From: an uncultured Lachnospiraceae bacterium
Lineage (GTDB): Bacteria > Bacillota > Clostridia > Lachnospirales > Lachnospiraceae
Reading direction: 5' to 3'
Assembly: GCA_910584965.1 (NCBI GenBank)
Contig: CAJUDZ010000002.1
Span: 124,001 to 188,000 of the forward strand
Length of the DNA stretch: 64,000 nucleotides
The translations under genes and the position numbers were made by a program. Positions 33,400-42,800 of the stretch are shown one piece after another; position 1 is the first letter of the stretch, and the number at the start of each line of letters is the position of its first letter. The notes under the pieces are model-generated. The model was given only the letters and a program-made list of their open reading frames with translations. It did not search any database and was not told the origin of the DNA.

Positions 33400-34263
33400 A
33401 TGAGACAGAAAAAGAAGGCCGGGGCCTGGGCAGGAGAATACCTTGCGCTGACGCTGGCCACGGTTGTTTTGGTTATTGGTATTTATGTGTTTAAATTTCC
33501 CAATCATTTTTCTTTTGGAGGAGTAACGGGCATTGCGGTGCTGCTGGGGGAATTTCTTCCTCTTAGCGCGAGTACTCTGACTCTGATTATGAATATGCTG
33601 CTGCTGATCGTGGGATTTCTGTTTTTGGGAAAGGAGTTTGGTGTAAAGACCGTATATGTGAGTATATTAAGTTCCGCAGGGCTTGAACTTCTGGACAAAT
33701 ATATGCCCCTGTCGGGCCCGCTGACGGATCAGCCGGTGCTGGAACTGGTCTTTGCGATCGTCCTTCCGGCGGTCAGTGCGGCAATTTTTTTCTATTATGA
33801 CGCTTCCGGCGGCGGAACGGATATCGTGGCAATGATCGTCAGAAAATATTCCAGCATGAATATAGCGGTGGCGCTGTTTTTGGTCGATCTGCTGATTTCG
33901 GTTTCGGCCTGGTTCGTATTCGACGCGCAGACAGGTCTTTTTTCCTTCTGCGGGCTGATGGCCAAATCCCTGGTGATCGACCGTGTGATCGAAAACATGA
34001 ACCTGTGCAAATACCTGACGATTATCTGTTCGGATCCGCAGCCGATCTGCCGGTTTATCCATGAACATCTGAACAGGAGTTCTACCATTTTCAAGGCGGA
34101 AGGGTCTTACAGCCATCATGACAAGACCATCGTGCTTACCGTGATGAAGCGCCGCCAGGCCATTCAGCTGGAGAGTTTTATCAGAAAACAGGAAGCCGGC
34201 GCGTTTATTATGGTGACAAACAGCAGCGAGATCATCGGAAACGGTTTTCACGGATTCCACTGA
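33400..34263 (+). CDS. YitT family membrane protein (DUF161/DUF2179)
   Basis: 287 residues from ATG 33400. Five to six membrane segments in the first 180 residues (YLALTLATVVLVIGIYVFKF; GGVTGIAVLLGEFLPLSAS) are followed by a soluble C-terminal DUF2179 domain (KYLTIICSDPQPICRFIHEH to MVTNSSEIIGNGFHGFH). This layout is typical of the YitT/YpjC family, whose transport or regulatory function is unknown. It starts 20 bases after the GntR gene and may be transcribed with it, but has no evident link with the sugar locus. Confidence 0.9.
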   Translation: MRQKKKAGAWAGEYLALTLATVVLVIGIYVFKFPNHFSFGGVTGIAVLLGEFLPLSASTLTLIMNMLLLIVGFLFLGKEFGVKTVYVSILSSAGLELLDKYMPLSGPLTDQPVLELVFAIVLPAVSAAIFFYYDASGGGTDIVAMIVRKYSSMNIAVALFLVDLLISVSAWFVFDAQTGLFSFCGLMAKSLVIDRVIENMNLCKYLTIICSDPQPICRFIHEHLNRSSTIFKAEGSYSHHDKTIVLTVMKRRQAIQLESFIRKQEAGAFIMVTNSSEIIGNGFHGFH

Positions 34264-34335
34264 CAAAAGAAGTATGCAACTTTGATGCAATCCTGTGATA
34301 AGATATAGCTATCATGAGAGAAAGGGCATACGGGG

Positions 34336-36285
34336 ATGAGAGAGATAAGGAGTTTTATGGCGGCGGTTTTGTTTTGCACGGCGATGGCGGTTTTCTGCAT
34401 CAAAACATTTGACATGGCAGGAAGTATCATGGAAAGTGGGCCGCAGCTGATAAGCGGAGCCGGCGGGGCGGCCAAAACGGCTTTTTTTCAGAAACTGTCC
34501 GGCGAACGGGACAAAACGGTACAGAGGGCGTTTTTTGCTTTTTCCATAGAGGAACTGGAAAAGATGCTCTCGGAAAACCGCGGACGGGAACGGCAGGGCG
34601 GGCGGTATATGGAAGCGGTCAGCTCGATTTACCACTATCCGAAAGCGTATTCGGGTGCGCTGGCGGCATATTATGAAGACGGCGGGACGATGGCTTTTCG
34701 GATGGTTATGGCGGATGACGGTATCGATGAGCGGCAGGAATATGAGTGCCGGCTGTTAAATGACGGCAGTCTCTGGTTTACTTACCGGACGGAGAGCGAA
34801 AGCAGGATGGACCTGCCCGATTATACGGTCAATGAAATTCTGCGGTATGCGCGGGCCGATTACGTATATGACGACGGAATGAACGATACGGAAGAAGAGC
34901 GGCGAAACCGGGAAGAAGAGCTGGAACGGTATATGGCAAAAGAGACGGCCGGAGAAACACAGGAATTTTGGCGCCGGGGAGAAAAGCTTTACCGAATTGA
35001 CCGGGAAGAGGAACGGTTCGTCGAAGTGACGGAAGAAAAGGAAAGCCGTATCGCGGATTTTCTGGCGGAACAGTCCGGGCGCATCGACGGCCGGCTGCCG
35101 GTCAGCGAAGACACTCTTGCGGAAATAGAAAACCATAAGCCCGAGGGTTACAGCCTGCTGTGGGAGAAAAACGGATGGAATGATATTGCGGCCTGCGACC
35201 TGAACCATGACGGAAAGATGGATTACGTTGCGGCATTATACCCGGATGATTACGAAGAAGTCCGCCATTATGCGGATGGATCCCCCTATGAAAACTGGCC
35301 GCAGTATTATGCGGCCGGTTTTTGGTTGCTGCTGTCGGGAGACGACGGAAGTTATGAGCGGATACAACTTTCGGAAAGCATCGAATACTGGGAAAAGGAG
35401 CTCAGTCTGGTGGAAACCGCATTTGTGGAAGACGGCGTTTTAGAGCTTGAGTATTTTGTCGGCCGCAGCCCGTTCAGCAACGCCGTACTCCGGTTTCAAT
35501 ATGATGAGGAAACGCGAGATTTTTATATTATTCGGTCCGACTACCGGGACGGATATAATGATGCTATGCTGACAGGGGATTTGGAGAATTACGGACAGAC
35601 AAGCATGCGCGATTACTTTACGGACCGGCAGCATTACTGTGAGGGCATATGGGACAGCTACGAAGATATTTCGCTGCCGGACGGTAATATGATCGGTTAT
35701 TTCAGCGACAGCTTTCAGTACAGGTGTATGAATCTGATAGAGGAACGCCGTATCAACAGCCTGATTCAGGATAAAGAATATGAGCTTCTGAATGCTCTTT
35801 GGCAGGAATACCCTGACGGAAATCTGGACGTTAATATGGTGACGGACGCGGTCTATTATTCTCCTCAGATTGTCAGCGGACAGGTGGAAATATATTTCAA
35901 CGATGAGGAAAACAATTTTATCAGAATCCGGGTTCCGGTCATGATCGACAAACAAAGCGGCGCATACGTTATGGTAACGGAATTGACAGAAAAGGAGGAA
36001 TTTCTCAGGATTGTTTTGGAATGGGCGGAAGACTCCCTTTCTTCCGGAGCAATAACGGCGGAGGAAAAAATTAGTTTCGAAAGTGTGATTGAGGAAAACT
36101 GGGAGAAAGCGGAACTGATAGAAAATTATATGGATACGGAAAGCCGTATTCTGTCCCTGCAGATCGTGGAAGGAGGCGTCCGGCTGGGCGTCCGGCAGAA
36201 AACGGATGATATGCCGGACGATGATTATTATATAATCGACAAAGAATATTTTATCGGGACGAAAATATGGGAGTATTACGGATAA
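34336..36285 (+). CDS. Unknown exported or membrane-anchored protein
   Basis: 649 residues. I do not recognise the family. The N-terminus FMAAVLFCTAMAVFCIKTF is a signal peptide or membrane anchor. The rest is hydrophilic and very acidic, with SLLWEKNGWNDIAACDLNHD followed by GKMDYVAALYPDDY, where DLNHDGKMD resembles the calcium-binding loop of EF-hand and FG-GAP repeats. Several stretches are rich in Tyr, Asp and Glu. It probably lies outside the membrane. The ATG follows GAAAGGG. The upstream gap of 72 bases contains no clear promoter, and the convergent-type hairpin at 36352-36389 ends it. Nothing suggests an enzyme. Confidence 0.6.
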   Translation: MREIRSFMAAVLFCTAMAVFCIKTFDMAGSIMESGPQLISGAGGAAKTAFFQKLSGERDKTVQRAFFAFSIEELEKMLSENRGRERQGGRYMEAVSSIYHYPKAYSGALAAYYEDGGTMAFRMVMADDGIDERQEYECRLLNDGSLWFTYRTESESRMDLPDYTVNEILRYARADYVYDDGMNDTEEERRNREEELERYMAKETAGETQEFWRRGEKLYRIDREEERFVEVTEEKESRIADFLAEQSGRIDGRLPVSEDTLAEIENHKPEGYSLLWEKNGWNDIAACDLNHDGKMDYVAALYPDDYEEVRHYADGSPYENWPQYYAAGFWLLLSGDDGSYERIQLSESIEYWEKELSLVETAFVEDGVLELEYFVGRSPFSNAVLRFQYDEETRDFYIIRSDYRDGYNDAMLTGDLENYGQTSMRDYFTDRQHYCEGIWDSYEDISLPDGNMIGYFSDSFQYRCMNLIEERRINSLIQDKEYELLNALWQEYPDGNLDVNMVTDAVYYSPQIVSGQVEIYFNDEENNFIRIRVPVMIDKQSGAYVMVTELTEKEEFLRIVLEWAEDSLSSGAITAEEKISFESVIEENWEKAELIENYMDTESRILSLQIVEGGVRLGVRQKTDDMPDDDYYIIDKEYFIGTKIWEYYG

Positions 36286-36351
36286 AAGAGGGAAAATCCG
36301 GTGTATCTCTTTGTTCACTGAGGGTATCGTTTCTTAATATAGAATATAGAG

Positions 36352-36389
36352 CGGGGGTATCGTTTCATCATCCTGGAACGATACCCCCG
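36352..36389. terminator. Bidirectional terminator hairpin between convergent genes
   Basis: A perfect 13-bp stem, CGGGGGTATCGTT (36352-36364) and AACGATACCCCCG (36377-36389), 12-base loop, lies between the + gene ending at 36285 and the - chemoreceptor ending at 36398. T-runs are weak. A second copy of GGGTATCGTTTC occurs at 36323-36334 and could compete for the same arm. Confidence 0.65.
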
Positions 36390-36397
36390 TTTACCGT

Positions 36398-38371
36398 TTA
36401 TGAGGAAGCGAGCGTGAACTGATTCACGAGCTGCTTTAAGCCGGCCGCTTCTGCGGAAAGCTGTTCGCTTGCGGAAGCGCCTTCTTCCGCCGTTGCGCTG
36501 TTGCTCTGAACGACAATCGATATCTGATTGATGCCTTCGGATACCTGCCAGACAGCATCCGATTGATCGTTTGAGACGGTTGCAATATGGTCGATGGAAT
36601 CGACTACGGACTGAATGCTGCCAACGACGTCCGACAGGATTTTTGCCGTATTTTTTGCGATTTCCGTACCGATATGTACCGCATCCGTAGAGTGTTCAAT
36701 GAGCGACGAGGTGTTTTGTGCCGCTTCTGCGGATTTTCCGGCCAGGTTGCGGACTTCTTCCGCGACGACTGCGAATCCCTTGCCTGCGCTGCCTGCTCTG
36801 GCAGCTTCTACGGCCGCGTTCAGGGCCAGAATATTTGTCTGGAATGCGATGTCGTCTATTGTTTTCAAAATCTTTTCGATCTCATTGGAGCTGGTTTGAA
36901 TCTTATCCATTGCTTCCATCAGGTTTTGCATTTTCTGGTTGCATAAAGAAACTTCTTCGCCGGTTTCATGGGTCTGGCTGCGGACGTCCAGCGCTCCGCT
37001 TGCCGTATTTTTGGCCTGCTCGGAAATTTCATTGATCCGGGCGGCGAGTTCCTGTACGGAGCTGGCCTGCTCTGCGGTTCCCTGACTGAGGGTCTGAGCG
37101 CTTGCCGACAGCTGGTTGCTGGCTGCGGATACCTGTTCCGCGGAATGGTTGACCTGTTTCATGGCGTCGCTTAATTCCGCTTTCATATGCCGCATGGAAA
37201 GCAGGATACTCCGGAAACTGCCGACATAGACGTCTTCATGCTGCGTGCGGACGTTCAGGTTCTGGTTGGCCATTTCGTTAAGAAGATAACCGATATCGTT
37301 GATAACGGTGCTCAGCCCTTCGACAAGGGCGGCAGTAGAATTTGCGAGCATGCCTGTCTCGTCTTTGCTGTTGATTTTGGGCATCGGCGTTTCCAGATCG
37401 CCTTCCACAAGCAGCTTCATCCGCTTTGCGCAGGCTTTCATCGGCCGGCCGATATTGATGGACAGGATCAGCGCAACTACGGCGGAAAGCAGTATGGATA
37501 CGACGATTGTCGCGATATTAATGACCATGGCGTCGCGGGTGGAAGCCAGATAATTCAACTGTGGTGCGGATACGGCGATGCTCCAGCCGTCCGTATCTTT
37601 TACCGGCGCATAGGCCGCGAACATTTTATCTTCCCCGCTCGTATATTCTCCGAAGCCGATTTTACCCTGGCGCATTGCTTCATGGATTTTGGCCAGATCT
37701 GTCAGTGACGGATCGCGCTTGGATTCGGCCTCAATATTTTGCACCGTAATCGTATCGAGGGTAATGTCGGCAATTGTATCGCCTGCTTTGTTAATCATAT
37801 AAGCGCGGCTGTTTTCTCCAATCTGGATGGAAGAAACAATGTCGTTCAAAAAGGTCTCGGGCGGTACAAAATATACGACGCCGACGATGGAGGAACCCTG
37901 GATTCCGTTTTCATACAGGGGCGCCGCGACCATAATGGACAGTTCCCCGGTAATTTTGCTGATCAGCGGTTCCGAAACATAGATGTTGCCCTGCATGGCC
38001 TGTTTTACATATTCGCGGTCGGAATAATCCTTTCCGTCAAAAATACTGATGCCGTCCAGGCCGATAATATTTCCGCGCTGGAAATTGTGCATGGAGGCGC
38101 GTTCATTGATAATGGACTGCTTTTCTTCAACAGATACGTCCGGACTGGACAGCTGAGAAATACAGCCGGTGTCCATAGCGACGTTCTTGTAAGCGGAAAG
38201 TTCCTGCTCCACCCGTTCTGCTGCCAGAACGGCCGTTTCGGTCATCATATGTTCTACGGTGGACATTGTGCTGTTGTAGTTGGGTATGATGCTGGCGATG
38301 CCGGATGCGACCTGCCCGATCAGAACGGTCAGAATGAGACATAAGTTGATTTTGGTTCGAATGCTTTTCAT
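36398..38371 (-). CDS. Methyl-accepting chemotaxis protein with dCache sensor
   Basis: 657 residues; start at 38371 behind AGGGGGAACG. The first membrane segment is near residues 7-30; an extracellular dCache-like sensor (SIFDGKDYSDREYVKQAMQG, SSIVGVVYFVPPETFLNDIV) runs to ~275; a second membrane segment is near 285-305; a HAMP domain follows (IGRPMKACAKRMKLLVEGDL). The C-terminal signalling coiled coil carries DDIAFQTNILALNAAVEAAR and AGSAGKGFAVVAEEVRNLA, the hairpin tip that binds CheW/CheA. dCache sensors often bind amino acids or organic acids; the ligand is unknown. No flagellar or che genes are in the window. Promoter at 38440-38469. Confidence 0.95.
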   Translation of the reverse strand: MKSIRTKINLCLILTVLIGQVASGIASIIPNYNSTMSTVEHMMTETAVLAAERVEQELSAYKNVAMDTGCISQLSSPDVSVEEKQSIINERASMHNFQRGNIIGLDGISIFDGKDYSDREYVKQAMQGNIYVSEPLISKITGELSIMVAAPLYENGIQGSSIVGVVYFVPPETFLNDIVSSIQIGENSRAYMINKAGDTIADITLDTITVQNIEAESKRDPSLTDLAKIHEAMRQGKIGFGEYTSGEDKMFAAYAPVKDTDGWSIAVSAPQLNYLASTRDAMVINIATIVVSILLSAVVALILSINIGRPMKACAKRMKLLVEGDLETPMPKINSKDETGMLANSTAALVEGLSTVINDIGYLLNEMANQNLNVRTQHEDVYVGSFRSILLSMRHMKAELSDAMKQVNHSAEQVSAASNQLSASAQTLSQGTAEQASSVQELAARINEISEQAKNTASGALDVRSQTHETGEEVSLCNQKMQNLMEAMDKIQTSSNEIEKILKTIDDIAFQTNILALNAAVEAARAGSAGKGFAVVAEEVRNLAGKSAEAAQNTSSLIEHSTDAVHIGTEIAKNTAKILSDVVGSIQSVVDSIDHIATVSNDQSDAVWQVSEGINQISIVVQSNSATAEEGASASEQLSAEAAGLKQLVNQFTLASS

Positions 38372-38394
38372 TTTATCGTTCCCCCTGTTTATAT

Positions 38395-38425
38395 GGCCGG
38401 AAGAATTTGCCGGATTCTTGCGGCC
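38395..38425 (-). other. Leader hairpin of the chemoreceptor message
   Basis: GGCCG (38395-38399) pairs with CGGCC (38421-38425) and AAGAAT (38401-38406) with ATTCTT (38414-38419). It lies in the 5' leader of the chemoreceptor gene between promoter and start codon, too far from the ribosome site to mask it fully. Confidence 0.45.
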
Positions 38426-38439
38426 TTTTCTATCAATAT

Positions 38440-38469
38440 ATTATAGAAGCTGTGTTCATGGTCTGTCAA
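38440..38469 (-). promoter_or_regulatory. Promoter of the chemoreceptor gene
   Basis: On the minus strand, TTGACA (38469-38464) and TATAAT (38445-38440) are both consensus with an 18-base spacer, ~70 bases before the start codon. This is a housekeeping-type promoter rather than a sigma-28 motility one. Confidence 0.85.
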
Positions 38470-38593
38470 CATCCTCGCGGCAATATTTGGCTGTATTTTT
38501 GGCCGTATTCCGGCGCTTTTCCGACGCGGATAACAGGGCTTTTTTTGAGTTTTGCCGAATACTTTTCAAAAAATAAAACTTTTTGTTAAAGAC

Positions 38594-38622
38594 TTGCCAA
38601 AAACTTGTCTAAGTGTTATAAT
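38594..38622 (+). promoter_or_regulatory. Promoter of the gene pair 38708-43197
   Basis: TTGCCA at 38594-38599 and TATAAT at 38617-38622, 17-base spacer, 86 bases before the start codon at 38708. The two divergent promoters share the 336-base gap with the chemoreceptor gene; the rest of the gap is AT-rich and shows only the leader hairpin. Confidence 0.8.
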
Positions 38623-38707
38623 GACTACACTGAAGAAGAAAAGACCGGATAAAAATGTGTATTCGGCCGGAAAATGAGGCGCGCCGCAGCGTGCAGACAG
38701 GCTCAAA

Positions 38708-39853
38708 ATGACAGCAAGAACGACAATGCCGCTGACTTTCGCCACATTTTATACATGCGGCATCAAACGGTTCACCAATTTAACACAGCGGATCTGTATC
38801 AACCTTCTGCTTCGGGACGGTTATGCGGAATCAAAGGAAAACGAAATTCTTTCGGATTCCGTATGTTCCAATTATGCAAAGGGAAAGAAAGCGCTGAACA
38901 GTGAATTACAGGTAGAACTGCTCGGTCTTTCCGAAGAAGATATTATTGAAAGATTACATAAAATCGGCATACAGAATTATGCGGCGGTATCCGATGCCCT
39001 GCAGGTTCTTGTGGAAAAGTCCTCCCTGTCCGCAAATGAGAAGAGAGAGCTTTTGGAATGCCGCAGGCCGGACAACGAACTGGAATTTATTGCGGCGGTT
39101 TTTCTGAAGTGTATCCGGGGGGACAATTATCATCCGCTGACATCGGCGGATATAAACGCTCTTGAAAATTACAGATACCGTGCGGTCCTTTCAAACGGCG
39201 AAAGCGGCAGCTTCCCGGTACGGGATGCGGAACAGGAGAATATACCGGATGACGGCGGGGAAGAGGATGCGGAAAAGGATGAGGATCTTGACTGGATGCG
39301 GGATTATGTGCCGGCCTCTCTGGCGAACGAACCCGTTACGTTTGTCCGAAGCAGGGTGAAAACCCGTCACGTCGCGGTAGAACTGCCGTTGGATTACCGG
39401 GCGCTGGTGTACGCCTTAAAACCGGCCCTGACGGAGAACACCCTGCAGACGTTCACGATGGAAGCCTTTATGGAGACAATGGATATTGATGCGGGACATA
39501 TCGGACTTCGAAGAGGGAGTCTTGAATACTGGCAGTTCGAGGGGGCGCTGGAACATATACTGCAGCTGCTGGAACGAATCAGCTTTGCGGATGTGTCCGA
39601 CTTTGCGGTTCAGATGATAGGACAGTTTACTTTGGAAGAAGCGGGAACGCTGCAGCGGTGTCTGAAGAACATTTCCAACAGTAAGGCGGCAATACTTTCT
39701 TCCCTTTTATATGACAAAGATTTATCACAGATAAAGCTGGTGCTGATCGCACACAGATGCGGCGAGAAGGCCGCGGAGCAAAAACTGGCGGACGATGACG
39801 ATACGCATGTATATAATATTCAGCGCAAGTCAAACCGGATTTACAGAAATTAA
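38708..39853 (+). CDS. Unknown cytoplasmic protein upstream of a transglutaminase-like protein
   Basis: 381 residues from ATG 38708; a second ATG at 38726 is possible. I do not recognise the family. There is no signal peptide or membrane segment. The N-terminal ~120 residues are helical (LGLSEEDIIERLHKIGI; SLSANEKRELLECRRPDN), a very acidic linker (GGEEDAEKDEDLDWMRDYVP) lies near residues 180-205, and the C-terminal part (YRALVYALKPALTENTLQTF; LLERISFADVSDFAV) looks like another helical domain. It lies 35 bases before the large surface protein gene and shares its promoter, so it may regulate or assist it (inference). Confidence 0.65.
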   Translation: MTARTTMPLTFATFYTCGIKRFTNLTQRICINLLLRDGYAESKENEILSDSVCSNYAKGKKALNSELQVELLGLSEEDIIERLHKIGIQNYAAVSDALQVLVEKSSLSANEKRELLECRRPDNELEFIAAVFLKCIRGDNYHPLTSADINALENYRYRAVLSNGESGSFPVRDAEQENIPDDGGEEDAEKDEDLDWMRDYVPASLANEPVTFVRSRVKTRHVAVELPLDYRALVYALKPALTENTLQTFTMEAFMETMDIDAGHIGLRRGSLEYWQFEGALEHILQLLERISFADVSDFAVQMIGQFTLEEAGTLQRCLKNISNSKAAILSSLLYDKDLSQIKLVLIAHRCGEKAAEQKLADDDDTHVYNIQRKSNRIYRN

Positions 39854-39888
39854 AAAAACGCCCGGCGGGGCGTGCAGGAGGCGGGAGT

Positions 39889-42800
39889 ATGAAACAAAAG
39901 AAAAGAATGATCGTTTTTCTGGCGGCAATGTTTGTTTTGGCGTTTTGCCTGATCGGAAACGGCAGCAGAGTAAAGGCGGCAAATAATGTGCGCTATTATT
40001 ACCAGCAGCTTTCCGGGGATGCAAGGCAGATATACGACGGGATGTACAATATGTATGTACAGGGTATCATGAAAACGGGCACGCAGAGCTATGACCTTGT
40101 GGGAAACGGTCATCTGGGCGAGGTGCAGCTTGCGGCTTATGAAGGGAATTACGAGGCGCTTTTAAAGGCTTTCGGGGCGGCAAGGGATGCGTTCTATGCG
40201 GATTACCCGGAAATTTTCTATGTGGATTTTTCAAGTCTTGCCATCGGTGTGTATGAAGACGGTCAGGGCGGATACCAGGCATATCTTGGGGTAAGGGACG
40301 GAAAGGACAGTTATTTTGTGGAAGGCTTTACCGGCAGCCAGCAGGTAGAAGAGGCGCAGAGCGCACAGGAAGCGAAGATAAATGAAATTGCACAGGGGGC
40401 CGGAGGCGCCTCGTCAGTCAGGGAAAAGGTAATTTATGCACACAATGCGGTTACTGAAAATACATCGTACCGGCTTGAGGATAATTGCAGCTCCGGAAAC
40501 GGCGGCCACATCAGAACGGCTTACGGCGCGCTTGTAAAACAGGAAAGCCTGTGTGAAGGATATGCCAGAGCGGTTAAGACTGTGCTTGATTCCATGGGAA
40601 TCAACAGCGTGCTCGTGCAGGGATATTATCTGGATACGGACGGCAGCAGAAATCTGCATATGTGGAATTATGTACAGGTTGACGGAAAGTGGTACGGCCT
40701 GGATGCGACCATTGACGACGGGATGGAAAACGGTGACGTGAGCGATGTTTATCTTCTGGCGGACAGTACGGTTATGGGACAGCACCATATACCGGACGGC
40801 GTGATGTCGGGAGCGGGATTCCGGTTTACCTATCCGCAGCTAGAAACACTTCAACCCGAAAATCCGGATTCCGGAGCACAGCCGGACAACCCGGATTCCG
40901 GGACCGGCAAGCCGGTGAATCCGGATGCGGAAACGCCTCAGCCGGGAGACGGCTCTCAGGGTGGAGGAACCGTTCCGGACACGGGAAACGAAGATGAAGA
41001 AGGATATAAGGTAGTGTTCAGCCAGGACGGACTGGTTGTGGGATACAAGGATGGAACAGGAACGGAAGAAGATGTCGGAATTTTCAAGGTAAGTTATAAC
41101 GGCATGGGGTATCAGGAGGCGGCCAAAAAAGGCATCTATATCCTGTCCCGTTTTTATCAGTATATGCCGGGCTTTGGCGAGTGCGTAGCCGGTAACTGGG
41201 GATATTCGGACCCGACGCCGTTTATGATGTCTCAGCGGGAAGATGCGCTGATCATCCCAAACGGAAACAGCAAATATCTTGAATTTGCCGTTACAAATAT
41301 CCCGCCGAAAGGACCTTTGTACGGAGAAGATCTGTCGGCGGAGGATTTGAAGAATAACTGGAATTTCCAGGGAACGGAAAGCGATTTCCTTGTTTCCACG
41401 GGAAAACTGGAAAACCCGAAGGGTAACTTTGTACCGTCGCCTTTTGCCGTAAAACTTTCACCGGGTAATACCGGCTTTTTGACAAGCGGTAAGAAATATA
41501 CGGTGACAGCGGTCTTTAATGAAAAGCTTGAGGAATATGACGGTCAGACCGTCGGCTATGAACTGAACGTCAAAGACGGCTGGAGTGCGGCGGCAAACTG
41601 CAAGATCGAGAATTTCCGGTGGGACGGAGACCGTACGGTGACATTTGATTTTACGCCCAGCGAGATGTTTGCGGATAATTCTGCCAGATATGATTTTCAG
41701 ATTACCGGACTCAGGGGAGTCGGAAGCCAGAAAGTGCCGGATGTTTTCTCCTATTATTCGAAAAGAAAAATATCCATCTGTGCTTTCAGGCCGCAGGGAT
41801 ATTTCTGGAATGTATTCGGAGCGCCGAAGCTTCTGGAGCCGGGCGATCTCTCCTATAACGGGTGGCAGCTCAGCACAGGGGAAAATCTGACCGATGCGGT
41901 GACCAATGTGGTGCTTGTAGCTTCTAAACCGGAACTTACGGTTACCACGCCGGATGCCGGACAGACCGGAGAGATGATAGATAAAATAGAAGGAACGGGG
42001 GCGGAAGTCGTTGCGAGTTCTACATATAACATTGATTTGCTGATATGCAATCAGAGCGTGGTAAAGACCGGAGACGGCGTCAGAATATCGGTTGGTTTTC
42101 CGGAAGGCTACGGAGCGGATACGGAAGGCGTAGAGTATAAAGCGTATCATTTCATCAAAGAGAATGGAAAAATTGTGGGAGTAGAAGAGATCAACTGTGT
42201 TGTAACGGAGTATGGACTCGTGATCGCATGTAAATCTTTCAGCCCCTATGCCATTGCTGCCGTGAAGGCGGACCATGACGCGGTGCCGGAGAAGAGCGTA
42301 CTGTTCTTAAATGCCGAAGGCGGAGAAGTGGTCGGCGATAAGATCATTGAGCTTGAAAAGGGACAGTCTTCCCGGACGGTGACGGTGCAGGCGAAAGACG
42401 GTTATTGTATCAGCGGCATTAACGTGTCGGGAAATGAATTGCAGGTAACAAACAGCAAAACCATGAACATTGTGCTGTCCTATGATAATCTGCCATATGA
42501 TGAGAATATTGCGGAAGTACGGTTTACGGCGGAGAAACCACAGCAGGCAGCCGGAGAAGAGCCCAAACCGACTGAAACAAAAGAACCGGTAAATGCTCCG
42601 GAGAAAGAATCACATTCCGACAGCTCTTCCGAAGATACGGAAAGCGGCCGGGAGAACAATCAGGAAAGCGGTCAGGAGAACAATCAGGAAAGCGGTCAGG
42701 AGAACAATCAGGGAAGCAGCCAGGAGAACAACCAGGGAAGCAGCCAGGAGAACAGTCAGGGAAGCGGTCAGAAGACCGAACAGAAACAGACAAAAGCACC

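Noticed and set aside
42661..42774. Regularly spaced repeat that could suggest CRISPR
   Set aside because: Units are adjacent, without spacers, in frame with the protein and vary by synonymous or related codons.
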